From Pogona vitticeps (lineage: Eukaryota; Chordata; Lepidosauria; Squamata; Agamidae): a stretch of DNA of 64,000 nt. The notes beneath the pieces were generated by a model. The model did not search any database. It worked only from the letters and a program-made list of their open reading frames with translations, and was not told the origin of the DNA. The translations under genes and the position numbers were made by a program. Of this stretch, positions 12,988 to 35,390 are shown in pieces (position 1 is the first letter of the stretch; every line of letters begins with the position of its first letter). The stretch is taken from positions 210,623,501 to 210,687,500 of the forward strand of contig NC_135786.1 of NCBI RefSeq assembly GCF_051106095.1. The letters are read 5' to 3'.

Positions 12988-13087
12988 ATGTAGCTAGCAC
13001 AAACAAAAAAAGTCAGTAAAGTAACAGGACTGTCTGACCATCATTAATACTTTTTTTTCAGCATCCTGGTGGGTCCTGAACAACTAG
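1587..13087 (+). CDS. NECAB1: NECAB1, C-terminal five coding exons (gene continues off the left edge)
   Basis: N-terminal EF-hand calcium-binding protein 1 is a mainly neuronal cytosolic Ca2+-binding protein with N-terminal EF-hands, a coiled-coil linker and a C-terminal antibiotic-biosynthesis-monooxygenase-like (ABM) domain. Only the linker end and the ABM domain are here. Coding exons are 1587-1640, 3534-3646, 9864-9938, 10856-10947 and 13062-13087; all have AG/GT borders and the phases join without a break (0, 2, 2, 1, then stop). The product aligns with remembered human NECAB1: LVQRQMSVI, then IYEFWEN-like (here VYEFWENNAWN), NYSKTFQR, LETPE, TMLVP and the C-terminus ASWWVLNN. The EF-hand exons must lie left of base 1. 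Introns carry Bov-B, hAT MITEs and LINE tails, but no coding exon is hit. The gene converges with C8orf88 on the other strand. Confidence 0.96.
1641..3533 (+). other. NECAB1 intron, no recognised element
   Basis: Apart from a C-run at 2523-2537, nothing could be assigned. Open frames here are short and match nothing known. Confidence 0.5.
3534..3646 (+). CDS. NECAB1: NECAB1 exon, start of ABM domain
   Basis: The acceptor is CTCTTTTTGTCAG and the donor GTAAGTAC. There are 37 codons plus two bases; it opens HILIVQRQMSVISEEVEQF and ends ASSQDGCL. This is the first strand and helix of the ABM domain. Confidence 0.95.
5715..6262 (+). mobile_element. Bov-B LINE copy B, 3' fragment nested in copy A
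   Basis: A 548-bp 5'-truncated Bov-B on the plus strand, opposite to its host. It encodes an uninterrupted C-terminal domain (RRLLLGRKAMTNLDSILKSR, WTIKKADRRRIDASELWCW, LVHGVTKSRTRLND) and ends in ACAACAACAA. The target duplication is 12 bp, ATTGTGTATTCA, at 5703-5714 and 6263-6274. The open frame suggests it is younger than copy A. Confidence 0.95.
6294..6811. mobile_element. hAT MITE copy 1, nested in Bov-B copy A
   Basis: Terminal inverted repeats CAGTGGTTCTTAAC, and an 8-bp target duplication GTTTAGAT at 6286-6293 and 6812-6819, the signature of hAT transposons. Non-coding, with G-rich ends and an internal (AAAT/AAAC)n run near 6679-6720. Confidence 0.93.
7141..7394 (+). mobile_element. 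Pogo-like MITE, 5' part
   Basis: It begins TA|CAGTGGTGCCTACCAAGACG, and repeats the words AAGACGATT and TTCGCAAGAC seen in the longer element at 62961. The right terminal repeat is missing, so the end is approximate. Confidence 0.65.
7395..8744 (+). other. NECAB1 intron, no recognised element
   Basis: AT-rich intron sequence. Nothing on either strand could be assigned to a gene or repeat family. Confidence 0.45.
8753..9287. mobile_element. hAT MITE copy 2
   Basis: Same family and orientation as the copy at 6294-6811. Ends CAGTGGCTCTTAAC and GTTAAGAACCACTG; 8-bp duplication AACTAGAC at 8745-8752 and 9288-9295. The internal AAAT tract (about 9138-9202) is longer than in copy 1. Confidence 0.94.
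9725..9812 (+). repeat. Truncated LINE 3' tail with (GAAT)n
   Basis: A TGAGATGCCTTGAGTC...GGTGGCCTATGAATAA tail followed by (AATG)n. This is typical of CR1/L2-group retroposon ends in reptiles. Confidence 0.5.
9864..9938 (+). CDS. NECAB1: NECAB1 exon, core of ABM domain
   Basis: The acceptor is TTTTTCCCTTCTTAG and the donor GTAACC. The exon reads VSIQKLSSESRF then IVYEFWENNAWN. Phase 2 at the start completes CA|T (His), and AG at the end carries into the next exon. It matches the family segment SIQKLSNESRYMIYEFWEN. Confidence 0.95.
10619..10719 (+). repeat. Truncated LINE tail with (AAAT)n
   Basis: The words CCAGATAGGCGGGGTATAAAT, then about eleven AAAT units. Same tail as at 12871 and, inverted, at 35140 and 59447. 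Confidence 0.6.
10856..10947 (+). CDS. NECAB1: NECAB1 exon, end of ABM domain
   Basis: The acceptor is TTATTTCCACAG and the donor GTAACA. The exon contains HLQMNYSKTFQRNN, VDCLETPEHITTMLVP, ending in phase 1. The first base completes AG|A (Arg). Confidence 0.95.
10948..12261 (+). other. NECAB1 intron, no recognised element
   Basis: Intron between the two last coding junctions, up to the MITE at 12262. No feature could be supported in it. Confidence 0.4.
12262..12589. mobile_element. Pogo-like MITE, 328 bp
   Basis: Ends CAATGGTACCTCGACTTACG and GTCGACGTACCACTG are inverted copies, with TA on each side (12260-12261, 12590-12591). No coding sequence. The TA duplication places it in the Tc1/mariner/pogo group. 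Confidence 0.88.
12871..12986 (+). repeat. Short retroposed LINE tail with (AAAT)n and target duplication
   Basis: CCGCCTAGAGTGG...GATAGGCGGGGTACAAA followed by about 18 AAAT units, flanked by AATGTAG at 12864-12870 and 12987-12993. It is a very short 5'-truncated insertion. Confidence 0.7.
13062..13087 (+). CDS. NECAB1: NECAB1 last coding exon with stop
   Basis: After the acceptor TTTTTTTTCAG the exon reads (G)CA TCC TGG TGG GTC CTG AAC AAC TAG, that is ASWWVLNN then stop. Human ends ASWWILNNN as remembered, so this copy is one Asn shorter. Confidence 0.95.
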
Positions 13088-13369
13088 AAGCTTCATAATT
13101 ACCTCACAACAAGCTCTACGTTATTCTGACACTGCATCCATGCAATTACCACATCTTTATATGCTTTAACAGATCCTTCATGGGTGCATGTTCTATTTAA
13201 ATACAGGACCAAGTTTTACAAATTCCCACAATCATTTTCAGGAACAGCATGAACTGGTATTATTGTTACATGATGTGACTTTATTTATGATATATTGTAG
13301 TTTACTGTAAGTATTAACTGTTTGTAAGGTGTCTTGAGAATTCCTTTTGTAGATATAAAGCAAGATATA
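13088..13369 (+). other. NECAB1: Proximal NECAB1 3' UTR up to the Tc1 insertion
   Basis: Sequence directly after the stop codon. No AATAAA signal occurs before the Tc1 element begins, so the 3' UTR probably runs into or past that element. The true poly(A) site was not found. Confidence 0.6.
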
Positions 13370-14971
<1,602 letters not shown>

Positions 14972-14973
14972 TA

Positions 14974-15954
14974 ACTACCATAATAATACCAAAAGGCTCA
15001 TATTGGACATTGCTGCCTTTGCTTACTACATCAAGCCAGTCCAATATGCATATAGAAATGTTATATCCATTTGAAGAAGAAACAGTAGTGCAATCACTGT
15101 ATTTTCATCTTCATATTAAAAAACCTCTGACATCAAGTTTTATCTTCTGCTGTTCTCTTGTGTGAAATGAACACCTTACTAAAACTGAGGCATCAGCTAT
15201 GGTACACACAAGACCTCAACAAAACGATACCCGGAAGAACAAATGCTATTCCACCTCAGCATTTTGAACAATAACACAGGGTTTATTTTTCATGTACAAA
15301 AACTTAAGAAGAGACGTGTCTACATTTTTTCCAAAGGCTGCAAGAAGCTGTTTTCTAGTCTCTTTACTCTAAATGAGTTATTAGGGTGCACTAAATAGAG
15401 CAGCATTATCCAGAATGACCAGAAGACCTATAATGCCAAACAAATGTAGCTGCAAAGGCAAATGTCAGGAAAAAGGAGTATATCAAGGATAATCTGAGAT
15501 CAACAGGAAAATAGAACTATTTTTGTGTGTGTGTGGTGGGGAACAGTAATCTTCTATGAAATTATTTCCTACAACCTGAAGCCTTCTGGATTGGAAAGTA
15601 GAACAATTCACTAACAGCATTCACAGAAAATTTGTTCAAATATACAAAATGTACTGGCAGAGGAGAAGGTCCTGCTCACATGCAGGCTCTCCAATAAACT
15701 GTCAACACTGATTTTCAAGGGTTCCAGCTTGCATAAGGACCTACATATGAGCAGAAAATTCTCTTCTGCAGATACATTGATTTCTCTCTATGAAATGTAA
15801 GAAGTTTCATCAAATGATGAAGAATTTCAGCTGGATTTGGGCCTTCTACCTTGTAGAAAGACATAAAAATTACAATTAAGGTTTTCATAAGACATCTTGC
15901 TCCTTAAGCTTTATTTATCAGCTTCATTTCTTGAAAGCAAGAAGTATATCTTAC
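14974..15954. other. Intergenic or 3' UTR of NECAB1, no recognised element
   Basis: No repeat family was recognised. A minus-strand stretch at about 15870-15735 reads open for some 40 codons after a possible acceptor, but matches nothing known. Confidence 0.35.
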
Positions 15955-16130
15955 TGTGAAGTTGCCTCCCAACTAATGGTGACCTTGTGAATGAGCAATC
16001 TCTAGAATGCCCTGCTCAGCTCTTGTAAACTCCAGTCTGTGGTTTCCTTTAGTCCATTTTGTATTTGGTCTTCCTCTTTTCCTGCTGCCTTCCACCTTTT
16101 CCAACATTATACCACTTTGTTATTATAAGA
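15955..16130 (-). mobile_element. Old RTE-type LINE 3' fragment
   Basis: Resembles the minus-strand RTE piece at 41187-41759: gaagttgcctcccaactaat, ggtgaccttgtgaatgag, and TTTGGTCTTCCTCTTTTC in the same order. Strongly decayed. Confidence 0.5.
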
Positions 16131-16202
16131 AGTGTATACTACTACATTATCCAGGACTTCTACAAAGATCACAAAATAAAGCAGCGGCACCACTGTTAAA
16201 GC

Positions 16203-16478
16203 AAAAAAGAAAAAGAAAGAAAGAAAGAAAGAAAGAGAAAAAGCAAAGCATGCTGCTTATATACTGCCCCATAGCGCTTCAAGCACTCTCTGGGCAGTTT
16301 ACAAGTTAATTATGCAGGCTACACATTGCCTCCCCCCAGTGACCTGGGTACTCAGTTTACCGACCTCGGAAGGATAGAAGGCTGAGTCAACCTTGAGCTG
16401 GCTACCTGGGATTGAATCCCGGGCCGTGAGCACAGTTTTGGCTGAGGTATAGCAGTTTAACCACTGCGCCATGAAGCT
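16203..16478 (-). mobile_element. tRNA-derived SINE (family S1), with (GAAA)n tail
   Basis: Read on the minus strand, the head contains an A box (TGGCGCAGTGG) and a B box (GGATTCAATCCCAG). It then runs through CCTTCCGAGGTCGGTAAACT to a tail of GCAGTATATAAGCAGC and an A/G-rich run at 16203-16240. Other copies are at 18518, 45754 and 53172. Confidence 0.82.
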
Positions 16479-17264
16479 CAGTATTAAATTCTAGTATTGC
16501 ATGCCAAATTCTTACCAGGTTAAAATTTTACAAAACATAAAGAATTGTAACCATACTTGCTGGTTTTACATCACATAAGTAGTATCGGTTCTATATACAA
16601 AGAGCAAATATCCATTTTAAATAACAAAAATTAAAAACTGAGTATATTAATTACCATTCTTTGATTTTAAAAGCCTAATAAAACATTTACTGTTTATTCC
16701 TTCATGTAACAGATCATATCTTTCAAAGTTTTAACAAAAAAGTTGCATATTAGATGTGCCTTTTCCCTACCATGATTTTATTTCTTTTATTTTCCATTCC
16801 TTAACCAGAGAGTGGGAGTTTGATTTGTACTGTCCCTCCTGTGAGAACTACTTTGTGTAGCCTTGTTGCATTTTCCCAGAGCACTCCCAGAAGGGACTAG
16901 TAAATCATTCTGAATACTCCATACCTAGAAAACATTGGAGCAGTAATTTATATTCATGTTAAATCTATACATAACTTTAAATTAATACCACTCAAAATTA
17001 ACTCCATTTCTTCTTCAGTTACCTTAGTTTTCTTGAAAATGAAATATGCTCTCAGAGAAATAGAAACAGCAGTTTATCTTGTGTATTTTTTCACATTTAT
17101 ATCTTATTAGGTACCTAAGACAATATCATCCAGAAGGAAAATACAAAAGAGAAAACCAGAAACGTGGAGAATTCCACGTATTGTGACCAAATTATTAATA
17201 GTTAATACAGCACTAAGAGCTCTGCAGTTCTAAGATTATTATTACTATTCTATCACACAATCCC

Positions 17265-19835
17265 CCTTCATGGATTGCTGCCTTGTTGTGGCAAAGGGGC
17301 TTGAGTAATTCAGAGATGCTATGGGCTATGCCGTGCAGGGACACCCAAGACGGACATGTCATAGTGGAGAGCTCTGACTAAATATGATCCACCTGGAGCA
17401 GCAACTGGGAAACCACTCCAGTATCTTTGCCAAGAAAACCCCATGAACAGAAACAAAAGGCTAAAAGACATGATGCTGGAAGATGAGCCCCTCAGGTCGG
17501 AAGGGGTCCAACATGTTACTGAGGAAGAGCAGAGGACAAGGACAAGTAGCTCCACAGCTAATGAAGTGGTTGGGCCAAAGCCGAAAGGACACTCAACTGC
17601 GGATCTGCGTGGAAATGAAAGCAAAGTCCGATGCTGCAAAGAATAATACTGCATAGGAACCTGGAATGTAAGATCTAGGAACCTTGGTAAGCTGGATGTG
17701 GCCAAACAGGAGATGACACGAATAAGCACTGACATCCTGGGCATCAGTGAACTAAAATGGACGGGAATGGGCAAATTCAATTCAGATGATTATCTATCTA
17801 CTATTGTTGGCATGAATCCCATAGAAGAAATGGAGTAGCCCTCATAGTCAACAAAAGAGTGGGAAAAGCTGTACTGGGATATAATCTCAAAAATGATAGA
17901 ATGATTTCAATACGAATCCAAGGCAGACCTTTCAACATCACAGTAATCCAAGTTTATGTACCAACCACCAATGCTGAAGAAGCTGAAATTGACCAATTCT
18001 ATGAAGACTTACAACACCTTCTAGAACTGACACCAAAGAAAGATGTTATTGTCATTATAGGGGACTGGAATGCTGAAGTAGGGAGTCAAAAGGAACAACA
18101 GGAAAGTTTGGCCTTGGAGTTCAAAACGAAGCAGGGCTTTGAACGGAGAACAAGCTGGTAATCACAAACACTCTTTTCCAACAACACAACAGGCGACTCT
18201 ACACATGGACATCACCAGATGGGCAATACCAAAATCAGATTGATTATATTCTCTGCAGCCAAAGATAGAGAAGTTCTTTACAGTGATCAAAAACAAGAGC
18301 TGGAGCTGATTGTGGCTCTGATCATCAGCTTCTTATAACAACACTCCAGCTTAAACTGAAGAAAGTAGGAAACACAACTGGGCTAGTCAGGAATCACCTA
18401 AACCAAATCCCTTATGAATACACAGTGGAAGTGAACAACAGATTTAAGGAACTCGATTTGGTGGTCAGAGTGCCTGAAGAACTATGGATGGAGGCCCGTA
18501 ACATTGTACAGAAGGCAAAGCAAAAGTGTGCTGCTTCTATACTGCCCTATAGTGCTTCAAGTACTCCCTGGACGGTTTATAAATTATGCATGCTGTACAT
18601 TGCCCCCCCCCCAGTGAGTTGGGTACTCATTTTACCGACCTCAGAAGGATCGAAGGCTGAGTCAACCTTCAGCTGGCTACCTGGGATTGAACCCTGGGTC
18701 GTGAGCACAGTTTTGGCTCAAGTACAGCAGTTTAACCACTGCGCCACGAGGCAGCAACAAAAACCATCCCAAAGAAAAGGATATGCAAGAAAGCAAAGTG
18801 GCTGTCCAACGAGGTCTTACAAATAGCAGAGAAGGGAAACAAAATGCAAGGGAGATAGGGAAAATTACAGAAAAATGAATGCAGACTTCCAAAGAAAAGC
18901 AAGGAGAGACAATAGGGCCTTCTTAAATGAACAGTGAAAAAAATTGAGGAAAATAATATTTAACTTATATGCTGAATACATCATGTGAAAGGATGGACTG
19001 GATGAATCCCAAGCCAGAATTAAGATTGCTGGAAGAAATATCAACAACCTCAGATATGCAGATGATATCATTCTGGTGTCAGAAAGTGAGGAGGAATTAA
19101 AGAACCTCTTATAATGAGGGTGAAAGAGAAGAGTGCAAAAAATGGTCTGAAGCTCAACATCAAAAAAACTAAGATGATGGACACTGGTCCCATCACCTAC
19201 TGGCAAATAGAAGGGGAAAACATGGATGTAATTACAAATTTTACTTTCTTGGGCTCCATGATCACTGCAGATGGCAACAGCAGCCACAAAATTAAAAGGC
19301 GCCTGCTTCTTAGGAGGAAAGCAACAACAAACCGAGACAGCATCTTAAAAAAACAGAGACCTCACCTTGCCAACAAAGGTCCACACAGTCAAAGCTATGG
19401 TTTTCCAGCAGCGATGTACATAAGTGAGAGCTGGACCATAAAGAAGGATGGCTGCCGAAGAATTGATGCTTTTGAATTGTGGTGCTGGAGGAGATTCTGG
19501 AGAGTCCCCTGGACTGCAAGGAGATCAAACCTATGCATTCTGAAGGAAATCAACCCTGAATGCTCACTGGAAGGACAGATCCTGAAGCTGTGGCTCCAAT
19601 ACTTTGGCCATCTCATGAGAAGAGAAGACTTCCTGGAAAAGACCCTGATGTTGGGAAAGTGTGAAGGCAAAAGAAGGGGATGACAGAGGACAAGATGGTT
19701 GGACAGTGTCACTGAAGCTACCAACATGAATTTGACCCAACTATGGGAGGCAGTGGAAGACAGGAGGGCCCGGCGTGCTCTGGTTCATGGGATCACAAAG
19801 AGTTGGACACAACTTAACGACTAAACAACAACAAA
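17265..19835 (+). mobile_element. Bov-B LINE copy C, internally deleted, with SINE inserted
   Basis: The 5' end is present (CATGGATTGCTGCCTTGTTG). An APE endonuclease region begins with GTWNVRSRNLGKLDVAKQEM near 17660 and includes VIVIIGDWNAEVG near 18045. Most of the reverse transcriptase is deleted near 18935, and sequence resumes just before NLRYADDIILVSESEEELK (19045-19100). The C-terminal domain follows (LGSMITADGN, WTIKKDGCRRIDAFELWCW) and the tail ends ACAACAACA. Several stops and frame changes are present. A SINE sits at 18518-18748. Confidence 0.92.
18518..18748 (-). mobile_element. tRNA-derived SINE (family S1) nested in Bov-B copy C
   Basis: Minus-strand A box TGGCGCAGTGG and B box GGTTCAATCCC. 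The interrupted Bov-B sequence resumes exactly, with AGGCA at both borders (18513-18517, 18749-18753). The intact counterpart in Bov-B copy A shows the same site without the SINE. Confidence 0.88.
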
Positions 19836-31015
<11,180 letters not shown>

Positions 31016-31746
31016 TTTTAAAAACACTTTGAAGTGTCATGCTATGAAAAGCAATGTACACAAAGATATATATAACTACAACGCTTACAGAAATTAAGGA
31101 GAAAATGGCATTTACAATTTTTTATATCTTCCTGTCTACTCATTCCTTGACTTTAACCTGTCCAATCTTTTCAGATCCCCATCCAATCCATTACATGGAC
31201 TAACAAAATTAATTACAAACAGAATATAAACTACTAGCAGTGTAATTTTATCTAATCCTTTCATAACACTCACTCCTAAAAAATATGTACTTAACTAGCT
31301 GTACCTTTTAACTGTTTATAACATATCTGGTATAAATCTTTTGTGTTAATAAAAAGGTTGATCTATTAATTCAGAGAAGAAACAATATGGTTGAAATAGA
31401 GAGGTTACTTACTTGTAACCATGGTTCGAGTGGTCCTCTGTGAATCCACACAAATGGGTTTTACTGTGCCTGTGCAGGACTCTTCAGAATATTCTAGAGC
31501 TTTAAAAGACGTGATTAGTAGGACGTTGCCTCGTAACCTGCCCATAATACCTCAGTTCCAAAATGTCCACCGTTGTCAAGGCTGTGATCCCCAGAAAGCT
31601 CAGGACAACAAGTGATGGACAGCGGGGAGGCTGGGCGGGTTGTGTGGATTCACAGAGGACCACTCGGAGAACCATGGTTACAGGTAGGTAACCTCTCTTT
31701 CTTCTTTGTGGCCTCTGTGAATGCACACAAAAGGATGACAAGCAAG

Positions 31747-33547
31747 GCGTTCAATATATTCGCGAAGGCTTTCACGGCCGGGATCTAATGGTTGTTCTGG
31801 GTTTTTCGGGCTCTTTGGCCATGTTCTGAAGGTTGTTCTTCCTGACGTTTCGCCAGTCTCTGTGGCCGGCATCTTCAGAGGACAGCAACCTGTGCTCTGG
31901 TGTAGTTGGCTTGGGAGTGCAGTATTTATGGCTGTGAGATAGGCTTTTGTCTTGTCCTGTAGATGGGTGATTAGTGTGTATTGTTGTGGGTGTATTGTTG
32001 TGCTAAGGGGAAGAGATTATCTGTTCCTGTGGTTGATGGGTGTCATTAGCTGGTCTTTTGTGTGTGGTGATCCCCTGTCCTTGTGGGGGGGTAGAGTTCG
32101 TTGACCTTTTGCACGTAGTATGTTTGATAGCTGGGAGCCAAGTTTTGTTGAGCTGCATACTTTCCTCTTTTTTGTTGAAACTGTGCTTGTGCTTGTGGAT
32201 TTCAATGGCTTCCCTGTGCAGTCTGATGTAATGATTGCTGGTGTTGCCCAGTATTTCAGTATAGAAATTTCATGTCCAGTTTGTTTCAGGGCATGTTCAG
32301 CTACTGCAGATTTTTCTGGTTGTTTTAGTCTGCAGTGTCTCTCATGTTCTTTGATTCTGGTGTGGATGCTTCATTTTGTGGTTCCAATATATACCTGGCC
32401 ACAACTGCAAGGTATACGGTATACTCCTGCGGTGGTGAGGAGGTCCCTTCTGTCCTTTGCTGACCGTAACATTTGTTGTATTTTTGTCCCGACTGGGACA
32501 CAAGGTCTACAGAAAACCCACCCGCACAGACCGGTACCTACACAAAAACTCCAACCACCACCCACAGCAAAAAAGAGGCATAATCAAAACACTGGTAGAC
32601 CGGGCAAATCGGAACTGTGAAGCTCAGTTTCTCAGCACTGAACTCAATCATCTGAACTGGGCCCTACAGGCAAATGGCTACTCCAAAAATGAAATCACAA
32701 GAGTCATCAAACCTAGAAAACAACACCGAACTGAAGAAGAAAAACAGCCACCCACAAATAAAGTATTTCTGCCATACATCAAAGGGGTCACAGACTGCAT
32801 GGGGAAACTTTTGAAAAAACACAACCTACAAACAGTATTCAAGCCCACCACAAAAATACAACAAATGTTACGGTCAGCAAAGGACAGAAGGGACCCCCTC
32901 ACCACCGCAGGAATATACCAGATACCTTGCAGTTTTGGCCAGGTATATATTGGAACCACAAAACGAAGCATCCACACCAGAATCAAAGAACATGAGAGAC
33001 ACTGCAGACTAAAACAACCAGAAAAATCTGCAGTAGCTGAACATGCCCTGAAACAAACTGGACATGAAATTTCTATACTGAAATACTGGGCAACACCAGC
33101 AATCATTACATCAGACTGCACAGGGAAGCCATTGAAATCCACAAGCACAAGCACAGTTTCAACAAAAAAGAGGAAAGTATGCAGCTCAACAAAACTTGGC
33201 TCCCAGCTATCAAACATACTACGTGCAAAAGGTCAACGAACTCTACCCCCCCACAAGGACAGGGGATCACCACACACAAAAGACCAGCTAATGACACCCA
33301 TCAACCACAGGAACAGATAATCTCTTCCCCTTAGCACAACAATACACCCACAACAATACACACTAATCACCCATCTACAGGACAAGACAAAAGCCTATCT
33401 CACAGCCATAAATACTGCACTCCCAAGCCAACTACAACAGAGCACAGGTTGCTGTCCTCTGAAGATGCCGGCCACAGAGACTGGCGAAACGTCAGGAAGA
33501 ACAACCTTCAGAACATGGCCAAAGAGCCCGAAAAACCCAGAACAACC
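31747..33547 (+). mobile_element. Penelope-like element with GIY-YIG endonuclease, fold-back, inside the DIRS element
   Basis: An exact 12-bp duplication, ATGACAAGCAAG, lies at 31735-31746 and 33548-33559. The left arm (about 31787-32487) is an inverted copy of the right arm (about 32850-33547), with about 360 bp of unique centre, so the element is a large hairpin. The right end is the normal 3' part: end of the reverse transcriptase, then the GIY-YIG endonuclease. The 5' end carries a separate leader of about 40 bp (GAAGGCTTTCACGGCCGGG). Confidence 0.94.
32457..33320 (+). CDS. Penelope reverse transcriptase end plus GIY-YIG endonuclease (287-codon open frame)
   Basis: The frame is open for 287 codons; the first dozen come from the inverted arm, so the annotated ATG is not a real start. 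Residues about 20-140 are the C-terminal part of the Penelope reverse transcriptase (KVYRKPTRTDRYLHKNSNHH; AQFLSTELNHLNWALQANGY). Then comes the GIY-YIG fold: GIYQIPCSFGQVYIGTTKRS (GIY appears as GIY, YIG as YIG), IHTRIKEHERHC with the conserved Arg and the downstream SAVAEHALKQTGHEI. The rest of the reverse transcriptase is absent, so it is a dead 5'-truncated copy, though this part is undamaged. The inverted arm carries a second, shorter copy of the GIY-YIG start on the minus strand. Confidence 0.85.
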   Translation: MLTVTFVVFLSRLGHKVYRKPTRTDRYLHKNSNHHPQQKRGIIKTLVDRANRNCEAQFLSTELNHLNWALQANGYSKNEITRVIKPRKQHRTEEEKQPPTNKVFLPYIKGVTDCMGKLLKKHNLQTVFKPTTKIQQMLRSAKDRRDPLTTAGIYQIPCSFGQVYIGTTKRSIHTRIKEHERHCRLKQPEKSAVAEHALKQTGHEISILKYWATPAIITSDCTGKPLKSTSTSTVSTKKRKVCSSTKLGSQLSNILRAKGQRTLPPHKDRGSPHTKDQLMTPINHRNR

Positions 33548-34671
33548 ATGACAAGCAAGCTCATTTACCGGAAGGAGGGCCATTACGCCAACAACGAAGT
33601 CAGCACAGCCCTTCCGAAACTTGCTTCCTTCTTGGCCCTTCAGCATCAGAAGGAGGAGATGGAAATAACGTCAGGAGAATCAGAGGTTGATTAACATGGA
33701 AATCAGAAATCACTTTGGGAAGAAAGGACACATATGGATATAATACAACTTTGTCAGGAAAAAAATGAATATAAGGGGCATCCGCTCGAAGAGCGGCCAG
33801 CTCGCTTGCTTGACCTGTAGAAGTTATCACTACAAGGAACAAAGTCTTGATGGAAAGTAGTTTAAGGTATGCAGAGGCCATGGGTTCAAACGGAGGATGA
33901 GCGAGTACACGGAGAATGACCTGAAGAGACCACTGAGGGAATGGAGGTCGAGTACATGGGCGTATGTTTCGCAAACCTCTTAGAAATCTCTTTAAAGTAC
34001 AGTGAGAAAATAAATGAGAGGCTTCAGACCCTTCAGGCTGATATGAAACTATCACAGAAATATAAACTTTTAACGTTGAATGAGCCAAACCTTGGTCAAA
34101 CAAATAACAAAGAAACTTGAGAAGGGTGTCTAGGGAAAATGGAACCATAGGCAATTTCTGTGATGCAGCAAATTTGATGAAGGAGTTCCATTTATATGAA
34201 TATAGCAATTGAGTAGAGGGCTTCCTAGCCCTATTTAAGATTTCAGCCATGCTAGCGGAATTGGCATTGTAATCCAGCTGACGAATCCTGACTATTGTCC
34301 TCTGCATGAGTGGAACAGACGGAAAGAGATAAAGGAGGCTGTCACCCCAGTCCACCATGAAAGCATCACCTAGAGAGTTGTCTCCTCTTCCTGCCCGTGA
34401 GCAGTACCTGCTGCATTTGGAGTTGGTCTGAGTGGTGAAGACGTCTAGGCCTGGTGTCCCCCACCAATTGCAGAGAAGGGAGAAGACAGTGTCATTGAGG
34501 GCCCACTTGTGCGTTTGGGTGGTAAGACGGCTCAGTCGATTGGCGACCTTGTTGTCCTCTGTAGCCACGTGAAGAGCCACCGGAAAAACATGGTGATTGT
34601 AATACCATTCCCACAGTTGGATCGTTAGATATAAGAGATGTAAAGAATGGGTGCCACCCTGTTTGTTGATA

Positions 34672-35390
34672 CAGTGGTGCCTCAACCTATGACCGTCCCT
34701 ACTTTTGACCATTTCAAATTACCAGCAGCTCTGGCCAAAAATTTTTGCTTCGACTTGCAACCAGAGCTTCAGCTTGCAACCAGGAAAAGGCAGGGGGAAA
34801 AGGCAGGAAATTCAAACCATTGGTGGTGAAGCGGCTACTTCTTTGTAGCTCTTTTGCCCCAATGGTCAGGGAAAGGGATGCAGACGGACTCCAAAAAGGA
34901 TGGGGACGGCAGCGGCTCGGTGCCGGGAGGCTGAGCCTGGCCAGGATACTCCGGTTGCTCGCCTCCTGACAGGCTCCAACAAGGACAGGGATGGTAGCAG
35001 CTGGTAAGGTGCTGCTTTTTGCTTTTTAAAAACTGTTCTGGGTGGCTTTTGCAGGGTGGGTTTGGGCTGGGGAGTTATGTTTCTGTGGTGTTTGTTGCTT
35101 TGTTGATTTTTTTTTTTTTGCAGTCCCAGCGTGGGACTTGCTCCAATGTTTGTTTGTTTGTTTATTTAGTTATTTATTTATTTCATTTATACCCCGGCTA
35201 TCTGGTCGATTGTGACCACTCTAGGTGGATTTTGTTTTTTGTTTTGCAGCCCCAGCACATTCCTATGGGGCTTGCAGTGTTTTATTTTTGTTTTAGTTTA
35301 TTGTTTTGGTTTTTTAAAAAAATGCTGGAATGGATTAATTACGTTCCCATGTATTTCAATGGGAAATGGTACTTCAATGGTCTAGCATAG
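34672..35390. mobile_element. Pogo-like MITE inserted in the DIRS element
   Basis: Left end TA|CAGTGGTGCCTCAACCTATG. Near the right end are CATGTATTTCAATGGGAAAT and GGTACTTCAATGG, as in the copy at 40736-41024. A retroposon tail sits inside it at about 35140-35232. The right border is approximate; DIRS sequence resumes by about 35395. Confidence 0.72.
35140..35232 (-). repeat. Truncated LINE tail with (AAAT)n
   Basis: On the minus strand, CCACCTAGAGTGGTCACAAT and GATAGCCGGGGTATAAAT then AAAT/AAAC units. Same family as 12871-12986. Confidence 0.6.

Noticed and set aside
15735-15870. Open minus-strand stretch after a possible acceptor
   Set aside because: It matches no gene of this region, and has no donor or start; could be an old repeat.
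32120-32620. Cysteine- and valine-rich plus-strand frame
   Set aside because: Antisense of the GIY-YIG region in the inverted Penelope arm; the same frame appears on the minus strand of the other arm.
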